From assembly GCA_036881905.1 (NCBI GenBank), contig JBAJNN010000015.1, forward strand, positions 1 through 46,804: a stretch of DNA of 46,804 nt. Direction: 5' to 3'. The translations under genes and the position numbers were made by a program. Shown here one piece after another: positions 6,865-14,297 of the stretch. How positions within the stretch are numbered: the stretch's first letter is position 1; every line of letters begins with the position of its first letter. The stretch is from JBAJNN01 sp036881905 (GTDB lineage Bacteria > Pseudomonadota > Alphaproteobacteria > Rhizobiales > Im1). The notes under the pieces were generated by a model. It did not search any database. It was given only the letters and a program-made list of their open reading frames with translations, and was not told the origin of the DNA.

Positions 6865-8343
6865 TCATTGCTTCCAGCGCACCTCGGTCAGATCAACGGC
6901 CCCAATGGGATAGTTTTTCCACAAACCTTCAAGAGTTCTCTGACAGGCAATGATGGCCGGAAACTGGAACAGGAACACATTGACCGCATCATCGGCCAGC
7001 TTGCGTTGCAGATCGCCCAGAATTTCCCTGGCCTTGTCGCGATTCTGCGTTTCGACATAGCGTTTGTACAACGCCTTGAATTCGGGGCTGTCATAGTTGA
7101 AATAATAGCGATCGCGGGCATAAATGACGATGTCTGCCGGCTCGGTATGGTAGACGATGGTCATATCGTAGTCGAAACGCGTGAAGACCTGGTCCAGCCA
7201 TTGCGCCCATTCGACGGGAATGATCGTTGTCTCCACACCGATCGCGGCAAGTTGCGCGGCGATAATTTCGCCGCTGCGTCGCGCATAAGCGACCGGCGGC
7301 AATATGAGACGCAACTTTAATCCGTTGCCGTATCCGGCTTCTTTCAATAATTTTTTGGCTTTTTCGGGATCGTAAGGGTAGCGACCGGTCAAATCCACAT
7401 AGGCCGGATTATGCGGCGCGACATGGGATCCGATCGGCACGGCCTGCCCGAACATGGCGCCATTGATGACGGCGCGACGATCCACCGCATATTCCATGGC
7501 GCGACGCACACGCAGATCGTCAAAAGGTTTGACGCCATTGTTCAGGGCGAGAAGGGTTTCACCCTCCGTGGTTCCGACGGAAACTTTCAGAGCAGAGTTT
7601 GCCTTGAGTGCGGCAACGGCCTCCGGCGGTATGAGCCCTGCATCCAGATCGCCGGCCATCAATGCATTCACGACCGCCGAAGAGTCGGAGATGAATTTGA
7701 ACGTCGCTAGAGTCAGACTGACCGGCTTGCCCCAATAGCTCTCGTTGCGTTCCAGCTCCACGCGGTCTCCTCTGACCCAGCGTTTGAATTTAAACGGCCC
7801 GGTGCCGATAGGGTTGGTCTTGTTGTGGTCGGCGCTGGCCGGATCGACGATCACCGCGGCAACCCGGCCCAAATTGAACAAAAAAGGACCGGTGGGCCGT
7901 TTGAGTCTGATGTTTACCGTCGCCGTATCGAGACACTCAACCCGCAGAATCGGTTCAAAGAGTTGCTTTTGAGGGTTGACGCTGTCGTCTCCCATTGCAC
8001 GCCCGAAACTGAATTTGACATCCGAACAGTCGAAGGCGGCGCCATCGTGAAAATGCACATCTTTGCGCAGTTTGAATTGATATGTCAGCCCGTCATTGGA
8101 GACGGTCCAGGACGACGCCAGCGCCGGTTGCACCTTGCCATCGCGGTCGATGCGAGTCAGCCCCTGAAAAACGTTGTTATAGGTGATCCCACCGATTGCA
8201 TCCGCCGCTCCCGCCGTCGGGTCGAGATGCGGCGGTTCGTACGTCATACTCAGAGACAGGGTCGTTTTGGCCTGAACGCCACCCGCCGTTGCTCCCAAAA
8301 CAACGCATGCCAGCTTTAAGACAGTCAACTTGCGGTTCATCAT
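6865..8343 (-). CDS. Periplasmic peptide-binding protein (SBP family 5)
   Basis: 492 residues starting at the ATG at 8343 (GGAG eight bases upstream). A signal peptide (MMNRKLTVLKLACVVLGATA, cleavage probably after VQA) is followed by the mature start KTTLSLSMTYEPPHLDPTAG. Family 5 signatures are YNNVFQGLTRID, WTVSNDGLTYQFKLRKDVHF and VRRAMEYAVDRRAVI. The protein would deliver peptides or similar ligands to the two permeases encoded just downstream. The open frame extends far upstream of the ATG only because the degraded S58 peptidase gene precedes it. Ligand specificity cannot be read from sequence. Confidence 0.93.
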   Translation of the reverse strand: MMNRKLTVLKLACVVLGATAGGVQAKTTLSLSMTYEPPHLDPTAGAADAIGGITYNNVFQGLTRIDRDGKVQPALASSWTVSNDGLTYQFKLRKDVHFHDGAAFDCSDVKFSFGRAMGDDSVNPQKQLFEPILRVECLDTATVNIRLKRPTGPFLFNLGRVAAVIVDPASADHNKTNPIGTGPFKFKRWVRGDRVELERNESYWGKPVSLTLATFKFISDSSAVVNALMAGDLDAGLIPPEAVAALKANSALKVSVGTTEGETLLALNNGVKPFDDLRVRRAMEYAVDRRAVINGAMFGQAVPIGSHVAPHNPAYVDLTGRYPYDPEKAKKLLKEAGYGNGLKLRLILPPVAYARRSGEIIAAQLAAIGVETTIIPVEWAQWLDQVFTRFDYDMTIVYHTEPADIVIYARDRYYFNYDSPEFKALYKRYVETQNRDKAREILGDLQRKLADDAVNVFLFQFPAIIACQRTLEGLWKNYPIGAVDLTEVRWKQ

Positions 8344-8399
8344 TTCGCTCCAGTGATCGAGAGTTTTTTGAGATGCCAACTTGACACTGCATTCTATAA

Positions 8400-9060
8400 C
8401 AGGTCTGTGTAAGCTTTCAATGCGCCGATGCTTTCCGCTTCGTAAACCCCGCGCGGGCACCCAGGCCTGCTCCGCTGTTGGCTGAGTTTGAACGACACCC
8501 CGGCTCCGTCGGCGGCTTGTCGCGCCAACCGACGATAGGGAGGGAGGGCAGTCGCCCCAATCCTTGTTCGCGCCATTGGTCAAATCGAACAAGACGGCCG
8601 ATGGTACGATCGGAACGAGAGCGCCGCGCACTCCGAATTCGCGACTGCGTTCTTTCAGCCGGCCCATCATTCCGGCCGCCGCATCCAAACCATAGGCCGA
8701 TCCGCTGCTCAAAACCACGGAGGTGAATCGCATCGATCGCGCAAGCCGGATTCAAGCGCATCGGTTTCCCGCGCGCCAGAGCATAATCCGATCCGGAGCG
8801 AGAGCTACGAATCGACAAGATTATGCGGCTATAAGGAAGAGCATAATCCGATCCGGAGCGAGAGCCGAGGACGATCAAGACCATGCGGACACAATAAGAA
8901 GTTTAAGAGCGCCGCCGCGCGCATCGACGGCGGCCGCCACCGGTTCATCGGGCGCAATGACCGTCACTCTGCTTCGCACGGTCCAGTCTTTGGCGTTGCC
9001 CGCCGCAATGCCGGCAATGTCGGCGACGCTGTTTCTCGGGCCTAACCGGATCGCGGTCAT
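8400..9060 (-). pseudogene. S58 (DmpA/P1-type) peptidase gene, split by repeats and frameshifted
   Basis: Fragments of one family S58 aminopeptidase lie in order on the minus strand. The ATG at 9060 opens LGPRNSVADIAGIAAGNA...VAAAVDARGG (to about 8913). The dispersed-repeat pair then interrupts. The match resumes at about 8775 with ARETDAL and changes frame to SVVLSSGSAYGLDAAAG...VPIVPSAVLFDLTNG. It changes again to LPPYRRLARQAADGAG and ends near LGARAG around 8430. The rest of the protein, including the catalytic N-nucleophile region, is missing. The start overlaps the upstream M20 peptidase stop as ATGA, so an intact copy once formed part of this peptide-utilisation operon. Assignment is from remembered family motifs. 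Confidence 0.75.
8778..8913 (+). repeat. Dispersed hairpin repeat, tandem pair inserted in S58 peptidase gene (copies 3 and 4)
   Basis: Copy 3 starts AGAGCATAATCCGATCCGGA at 8778. Copy 4 starts with the same 20 bases at 8838, a 60-nt period. Copy 4 continues into ACACAATAAGAAGTTTAAGA, which is shared with the copy at 12525. The flanks are GCGCC on both sides (…GCGCC before 8778 and GCGCC after TTTAAGA), compatible with a short target duplication. The inserted pair separates the VDARGG and ARETDAL parts of the peptidase, which shows that the unit moves. Confidence 0.85.
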
Positions 9061-10334
9061 GGTTGCCTCAGCAAACGCAGGGTCGCCATCGCCATAACCT
9101 TGGCTGCATTGAGCATATCGTCGATCGCGACATATTCATCCGCTTGGTGGGCCAGCTCGAGAATGCCCGGACCATAGGCGATACAGCCTTTCAGATGGCC
9201 AAGGCGCATGATGTGCTTTTGATCGTAAGTGCCGGGCGACACCACCTGTTGCGCGGGCCTGCCCAAAACACGTTCGATTTCTTCGCCGACAACACGAACG
9301 ACCGCTGCGTTTTTATCGGTCAGGGTCGGTTCGAAAGACATAATATCGTTCAAATTGTACGAAAAACCGGGGCGGTCCGTTTTAAGGCGTTCAAGAATTC
9401 GGCATATTTCCTGGCGCACCTCGTGCGGACTTTCTTCGATCAAATAGCGCCGCTCCAGCATAAGGCGACAACGATCCGCCACCACAGAGCTGGGCATTCC
9501 CTCGCGGGTTTCATCCAGGCCACCATGAATCGAACCGATATTCAAGGTGGAATGCCTGGCTTCTTCGGGCGCGACGGGCATTCGGGTTCGCTTGGCCGCC
9601 AAATGCGGCAACAGCCTCGTTTCCAGTTCGTGCAAAAAGGCTCCCATGTGGCGAATGGCGCAATCGCCGAGAAAAGGCATGGACCCATGCGCGACACGGC
9701 CATGGGTTTCCACTTGCGCCCACCAGGCACCGCGATGCCCGATGCAGACCCGGTCCACATTCAGCGGTTCCGGTATGATGACATGATCAACCCGCGGCTT
9801 TGAAAAATAACCCTCCCTCGCCAGGTAACCGACGCCGCCATAACCGCCGGATTCTTCATCGACCGTGCCGGAGATTTCGATAGCCCCGGGAAAGTCGATG
9901 CTCGAGGCCAGTATGGCCTCGACCGCAATGATCGCGGCGGCCAACCCGCCCTTCATGTCGCAGGCGCCGCGTCCGTAGAGTTTACGATCCTCGACCTGCC
10001 CGCCAAAGGGGTTCACACTCCATCCCGCGCCCGCCTCGACCACATCGATATGGCCGTTGAAATGGACGCAGAAGCCGGACCGCCCGCCTTCGATACGCGC
10101 AATCACATTGGTTCTGGGGTAACGGTCACTGTCGCCGGGGGCGTCGGCGCCGCGCACATATTTAACGTCGAAGCCGTGTTTTTTCAGCCGATCGCCGATA
10201 TAAACCGCGCAATCGGTATAGGCCTCTCCCGGTGGATTGACGGTCGGAATCCGAACCAAATCCTGCGTCAGGCGCACCAACTCATCCTCGCGGGCGTCAA
10301 TCAGCTTTGAAAGTTCTTCAGCATCATTCGGCAT
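9057..10334 (-). CDS. M20-family peptidase/deacylase (ArgE/DapE type)
   Basis: A 425-residue cytosolic zinc hydrolase. Metal ligands are seen as His95-x-Asp97 (NGHIDVV), Asp126 (GRGACDMKGG), the catalytic and bridging Glu160-Glu161 (DEESGG) and a C-terminal His in LAHQADEY. The dimerisation lid domain is in the middle (about 200-310). It would deacylate N-acyl amino acids or cleave a dipeptide-like amide; which one is not determined. It heads a minus-strand operon with a (now broken) S58 peptidase, a peptide-binding protein and two permeases, suggesting use of imported peptides. Stop and next start overlap (ATGA). Confidence 0.9.
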   Translation of the reverse strand: MPNDAEELSKLIDAREDELVRLTQDLVRIPTVNPPGEAYTDCAVYIGDRLKKHGFDVKYVRGADAPGDSDRYPRTNVIARIEGGRSGFCVHFNGHIDVVEAGAGWSVNPFGGQVEDRKLYGRGACDMKGGLAAAIIAVEAILASSIDFPGAIEISGTVDEESGGYGGVGYLAREGYFSKPRVDHVIIPEPLNVDRVCIGHRGAWWAQVETHGRVAHGSMPFLGDCAIRHMGAFLHELETRLLPHLAAKRTRMPVAPEEARHSTLNIGSIHGGLDETREGMPSSVVADRCRLMLERRYLIEESPHEVRQEICRILERLKTDRPGFSYNLNDIMSFEPTLTDKNAAVVRVVGEEIERVLGRPAQQVVSPGTYDQKHIMRLGHLKGCIAYGPGILELAHQADEYVAIDDMLNAAKVMAMATLRLLRQP

Positions 10335-10428
10335 TCCGACATTATCCTGCTCACAGCATCATAGAACACTCTGCCCATCGAACACGTGGCACTATAAGAC
10401 GACACTATCGGATTTTTTTAAACAAGTT

Positions 10429-11358
10429 TCAATTGCGTGGGGCGAGGTGATTACTCGCCAGCATGCACCGCACCGATCCCCCCGCCAGCTCGATTGTCGG
10501 GACGGCAAGGGGGACAATTTCGACACTGTTTTCAATGAGCGCCAGTTGTTCGCGCCGCAAGGCCGCGACGGCCCGCGCCGATATGGCAAGAATACGTCCG
10601 CTTTTCCCCTGAAGCTCGATGGCGTTGCCGGCGAAGTTTTCGATCTGGTCGATATTGAGAGCGACCACTTCGCGCCCCGATTGGCCAAGACGGCGGGTTA
10701 TCCCGTCCGCGCGCTCGCGATCCTCGATCATATCGGCGCCGATAAGAGCGAATTCGGTGGCGATGCACATCATTACATTGGTGTGATAAACCGGCGCGCC
10801 GTCGCGGCCGGTCGCGGCGAAAACCACAGGCTCATAATTGAAATGGGCGCAAAACCGCTCCAGCACGGTCTGGCTGGAACGGTTCGAGCGTGCCACATAG
10901 GCGATGCGCCCAATATAGTCGAGCACCATCGCGCCAGTGCCCTCCAAGTATAAACCGTCTTGTTCAAGACCCGAATAATCGGTGATGTTGCGCACCCGAA
11001 ACTCTCGCTTGAGCATTTCGATAATATCGTTGCGGCGCTCAAGGCGGCGGTTTGGCGTAAACATCGGATAGATCGCCACATCTCCGTCGGGGTGGGTCGA
11101 AAACCAGTTGTTGGGAAAGACCGAATCCGGCGTCTGTTCCTCTTCATCCGCGAACAAGTCGATGCGCACTCCGGCTTCCCGCAACGCCGTCGCCGCCCGC
11201 GATACCTCATCGAAAGCCCGCTTTTTAAGCTCACTCGCGGCTTGCGGGGCACTCCGGCTTTGAAAAGCGTTGTCGCCTTGGGTTTCGGGGTTGGGGCGAA
11301 AATGGTGGGGACGAATCATCACCGCCGCCGAAGGCGCCTGAGCTCTGCGTTTTTGCAT
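10429..11358 (-). CDS. ctlX: CtlX-type amidinohydrolase (citrulline/arginine-related guanidino-modifying superfamily)
   Basis: 309 residues from the ATG at 11358, 28 codons inside the longer open frame. This start begins the conserved QAPSAAVMIRPHHF front. The fold is the pentein (amidinotransferase/arginine deiminase) type. The family signatures are PNNWFSTHPDG, the catalytic His in YHTNVMMCIATEFAL and the catalytic Cys in GGSVRCMLA close to the C-terminus. CtlX proteins are linked to citrulline or arginine catabolism; the exact substrate is inferred from the family. It is divergent from a DDAH-like gene with a dyad operator between, so the two probably act on related guanidino or ureido compounds. 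Confidence 0.85.
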   Translation of the reverse strand: MQKRRAQAPSAAVMIRPHHFRPNPETQGDNAFQSRSAPQAASELKKRAFDEVSRAATALREAGVRIDLFADEEEQTPDSVFPNNWFSTHPDGDVAIYPMFTPNRRLERRNDIIEMLKREFRVRNITDYSGLEQDGLYLEGTGAMVLDYIGRIAYVARSNRSSQTVLERFCAHFNYEPVVFAATGRDGAPVYHTNVMMCIATEFALIGADMIEDRERADGITRRLGQSGREVVALNIDQIENFAGNAIELQGKSGRILAISARAVAALRREQLALIENSVEIVPLAVPTIELAGGSVRCMLASNHLAPRN

Positions 11359-11390
11359 AAACCACCCTATCCGACTGATAAGCCATCTTT

Positions 11391-11411
11391 CACGAGGATT
11401 AAATCCCCGTG
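11391..11411. promoter_or_regulatory. 21-nt dyad operator in the ctlX/DDAH divergent promoter
   Basis: CACGAGGATT-A-AATCCCCGTG is an inverted repeat of 10-nt arms with one mismatch around a central A. It lies 33 nt upstream of the ctlX start and about 200 nt upstream of the DDAH-like start. Its odd centre and 21-nt length fit a dimeric helix-turn-helix regulator. No regulator gene is adjacent. Confidence 0.5.
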
Positions 11412-11614
11412 GCGAAATAGCATGGCGCTCAGTATGAAACAATCGTCATGATCCCTGTTGTCATGCCGCCGATAACCGTTTAAAACGCCACAAGGCGTCG
11501 GCGTCATAATATCGCCCTTCGCCTTGGTGGAGCAATTTCCATCTTCGCGAAAAGGGTCGTATTTGCCTCGGTGTCGGGCCGGCGTTCCCGTCACATTCTT
11601 TACGCAGAGAAAAA

Positions 11615-12490
11615 ATGTCCGAATATGGCGGCCAGTCGATGGCCGGTAAACTGACGCGGGTGCTGATGCGTCGTCCCAATGGCAGTCTGCTCAATGCCGA
11701 CGCCGAGAAATGGCATTATAATCATTGTTTCAACGCTGAAAAAGCCATCGCCGAATATGAAGTGGTGGCGGACCTCGTCAGCCAGTCCGGTATCGAAATT
11801 ATCTGGATCGAGGACGGAAATGACGGTCTTGCCGATGCGATGTTTACCCGCGACGCCTCTTTGATGACCGACAAGGGCGTGGTGCTGTTGCGTATGGGCA
11901 AGACGCCGCGCGCTGATGAACCCGCGCTGCACGGCCGAGCTTACAGGGCCGCGGGCATTCCCGTCATCGGCCGGCTGAGCGGCGAGGCGAGAGCCGAGGG
12001 CGGCGACATATTCTGGCTTGATGAAAACACCCTTGCCGTCGGCCTGGGTTTTCGCTCGAACGCGCAAGGCGTCCGCCAACTGAACGCCCTGCTCAATCCT
12101 CATGGAATCTCCGTTTTGGGCTTCGACATGCCGGTCGGCCCGGGTCCGGATCACTGTCTGCATTTGACCTCGGTGATCTCGCCATTGAGCCACGACAAAT
12201 ATCTGGTCCATCCCCCCTTGATTCCGGCGCCGTTGTGGATCATGATGCGCAAGCGGGGTATAGACTGCGTCGCAGCGCCCGAGGAGGAATTCTCCGCCTC
12301 TTTAAGCTTAAATCTGAATGTTCTGGCTCTGGCGCCCGATGATTGCATCATGATCGACGGTTTTCCCAAAACCAAAAAGGCGATTGAGGAAACCGGCGCC
12401 AGAGTGCGTGTCTTCCCCGGTCAGGCGTTGTGTATGGGGTGCGAAGGAGGGCCGACCTGTCTGAGCAATGCGGTCAGGCGGGAGGTTTGA
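11615..12490 (+). CDS. Dimethylarginine dimethylaminohydrolase-like / arginine deiminase-related hydrolase
   Basis: A 291-residue pentein-fold protein. It has a front FMTRRP-like segment (VLMRRPNGSLLNAD), substrate-binding DAMFTRDASL, the GGDIFWLD motif, the catalytic His in GPDHCLHLTSV and the catalytic Cys282 in GGPTCLS at the very C-terminus. These enzymes hydrolyse methylarginines or arginine to citrulline plus an amine. The neighbouring divergent CtlX-type hydrolase would suit a route from (methyl)arginine through citrulline. A hairpin repeat begins 35 nt after the stop. A weak purine-rich site (GCAGAGAAAA) precedes the ATG. Confidence 0.87.
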   Translation: MSEYGGQSMAGKLTRVLMRRPNGSLLNADAEKWHYNHCFNAEKAIAEYEVVADLVSQSGIEIIWIEDGNDGLADAMFTRDASLMTDKGVVLLRMGKTPRADEPALHGRAYRAAGIPVIGRLSGEARAEGGDIFWLDENTLAVGLGFRSNAQGVRQLNALLNPHGISVLGFDMPVGPGPDHCLHLTSVISPLSHDKYLVHPPLIPAPLWIMMRKRGIDCVAAPEEEFSASLSLNLNVLALAPDDCIMIDGFPKTKKAIEETGARVRVFPGQALCMGCEGGPTCLSNAVRREV

Positions 12491-12524
12491 TGCCTGGGCG
12501 GGAGTGTGGTCGGAAAAACCCTAA

Positions 12525-12583
12525 AGCATAATCCGAGCTTGCCAAGCGAGAGCCGAGGACGATCGAGATTATGCGGGCACAAT
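12525..12583 (+). repeat. Dispersed hairpin repeat (copy 5)
   Basis: It starts AAAGCATAATCCGAGC and keeps the centre GCGAGAGCCGAGGACGATC and the arm GATTATGCGGGCACAATAA. It then runs into GAGTTTAAGAGCGCCG, the same downstream extension as copy 4. It lies 34 nt after the DDAH-like stop. Confidence 0.85.
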
Positions 12584-12593
12584 AAAGAGTTTA

Positions 12594-12632
12594 AGAGCGC
12601 CGGTTCGATCCGATCGGATCGAACGGCGCTCT
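12594..12632. repeat. Large near-perfect palindrome next to copy 5
   Basis: The 39-nt stretch from A12594 to T12632 is self-complementary (GAGCGCC-G-GTTCGATCC, centre GATC, then GGATCGAAC-GGCGCTC) with a single bulged G. It could act as a strong bidirectional hairpin. It has no T run, so intrinsic termination is not supported. It lies between repeat copies 5 (plus) and 6 (minus), giving an inverted pair around a palindrome. Confidence 0.8.
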
Positions 12633-12710
12633 GGACCCGATTATCCGCGCTTCTAGAACGGTATTTGCGTTCAAATTGGATCGCCATTCCGCTCTAATGT
12701 TTTGTTTTGT

Positions 12711-12763
12711 AAGCATAACCTTATCGATCCTTGGCTCACGCTCCGGATCGGATTATGCTCTAA
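12711..12763 (-). repeat. Dispersed hairpin repeat (copy 6)
   Basis: On the minus strand it reads TTAGAGCATAATCCGATCCG, then GAGCGTGAGCCAAGGATCGAT and ends AAGGTTATGCTT. It is in the orientation opposite to copy 5. The two flank the palindrome in the 450-nt gap between the DDAH-like gene and hemA, which otherwise holds nothing recognisable. Confidence 0.85.
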
Positions 12764-12938
12764 TGGATAGGTAACGCCTGTGGGAAGGGGATAGTCCCGC
12801 AAAATGCGGCATGACCCGCGCCTGTTGAGGGCGTCGCCGCGTGCGGCGATATGGCGCGTTGTCGAACAAGTCGGGGTCGGGATATGGTCAATTCGGCACC
12901 CTGCGCTCAAGCGGGCGGTTACACTGCGACGGGTTATC

Positions 12939-14189
12939 ATGGTCGATTATGATGCATTTTTCGCCAAGACTGTCGAGGGTATCAAGGCGGAGGGCTATTA
13001 TCGGCATTTCGCCGATATAAAGCGTATTCGCGGGCGATTCCCCAAAGCCATCCTCCATGAGGGGCAGTGTCGGCGCGAAGTGACGCTGTGGTGTTCGAAC
13101 GATTATCTCGGCATGGGCGAGCATCCGTCCGTGATCGCGGCGATGCGCGAAGCCCTCGATGAAACCGGGGCCGGATCGGGAGGCACGCGCAATATTTCCG
13201 GCACGACCCATTACCATGTCGAACTTGAGGCCGAGCTTGCAAGCCTGCATGGCAAGGATGACGCCTTGTTGTTCAATTCCGGCTATCTGTGTAATCAGAC
13301 CACCTTGGCGACGCTCGGGCGGTTGCTGCCGGGCTGCGTGATCTTGTCCGACGCTCTCAATCACGCCTCAATGATTCAAGGCATTCGTCATGGCCGTTGC
13401 ACAAAACAAATCTTTCGCCACAATGATCTCCATGATCTTGAGAAACGGCTTAAAGACCTGCCCGACGCCGGCCCCAAGGTGATCGCCTTTGAATCGGTGT
13501 ATTCGATGGAGGGCGATATTGCGCCGATCGGCGATATTTGCCGGCTGGCGAAACGGTATGGGGCCTTCACCTATGTCGATGAAGTCCATGCCGTCGGCCT
13601 CTACGGGGCGCATGGCGGGGGCATCAGCGAACGCGACGGCGTGGCCGATCAAATTGACATTATCGAAGGCACGCTCGCCAAGGCGTTCGGGGTCATGGGG
13701 GGATATATCGCCGCCGGCCGCGCGGTAATCGATGCGGTCCGTTCCCACGCGCCGGGCTTCATTTTCACTACCTCCATCGCGCCGATGCTGGCCGCCGGCG
13801 CGCTTGCGAGTCTGCGCCATCTCAAAACCTCCAGGATCGAACGCGAGCGCCATCGCGAACGCGCCGCAACATTGAAGCGCATGCTGCGGGATAAAAAACT
13901 GCCGCTTGTCGAGACGCCGAGCCACATCCTGCCGGTCCTGGTGGGCGACCCGCTGCGCTGCAAGCAGCTGACCGACCGGCTTCTTGCGAAATACGACATC
14001 TATGTGCAACCGATCTGTTTCCCGACGGTCGCCCGCGGCTCGGAGCGCATTCGCCTGACGCCGTCTCCATGTCACGGGGACGATGACATGCGTCGTCTTG
14101 TCGCGGCGCTTGACGCGCTTTGGCAAAGTCTCGGTCTCGACTACGATACGGTAACGCTCCGCCGCGAGGAGGCGGTGCCGTCGCCTTGA
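12939..14189 (+). CDS. hemA: 5-aminolevulinate synthase
   Basis: 416 residues from the ATG at 12939 (MVDYDAFF); the upstream extension in the same frame is not conserved. It condenses glycine and succinyl-CoA to 5-aminolevulinate, the first step of the C4 haem pathway. Features are the glycine-binding region TGAGSGGTRNISGTTHYH (76-93), SDALNHASMIQGIRHG (137-152), VDEVHAVGLYG (213-223) and the PLP lysine Lys248 in GTLAKAFG. The ISGTTHYH and EVHAVG motifs distinguish ALAS from Kbl. This enzyme is a hallmark of Alphaproteobacteria. Glycine for it could come from kbl-tdh and the downstream glyA. Confidence 0.96.
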   Translation: MVDYDAFFAKTVEGIKAEGYYRHFADIKRIRGRFPKAILHEGQCRREVTLWCSNDYLGMGEHPSVIAAMREALDETGAGSGGTRNISGTTHYHVELEAELASLHGKDDALLFNSGYLCNQTTLATLGRLLPGCVILSDALNHASMIQGIRHGRCTKQIFRHNDLHDLEKRLKDLPDAGPKVIAFESVYSMEGDIAPIGDICRLAKRYGAFTYVDEVHAVGLYGAHGGGISERDGVADQIDIIEGTLAKAFGVMGGYIAAGRAVIDAVRSHAPGFIFTTSIAPMLAAGALASLRHLKTSRIERERHRERAATLKRMLRDKKLPLVETPSHILPVLVGDPLRCKQLTDRLLAKYDIYVQPICFPTVARGSERIRLTPSPCHGDDDMRRLVAALDALWQSLGLDYDTVTLRREEAVPSP

Positions 14190-14297
14190 GCAACCGTCGC
14201 GAAATTATCTTGGTTCGCCTGCGCCCGGCATGATAATGAAACACCATGGTCGCTTCCCTGCATCGTAAACGCGCGAAATCTTAAGGAGATAACATCG

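Noticed and set aside
8778..8913. CRISPR array
   Set aside because: Only two tandem units, adjacent without proper spacers, and copies elsewhere are dispersed and inverted; no cas genes.
12594..12632. Palindrome as an intrinsic terminator for the DDAH-like gene
   Set aside because: Strong stem but no T run on either strand; left as a repeat or structural element.
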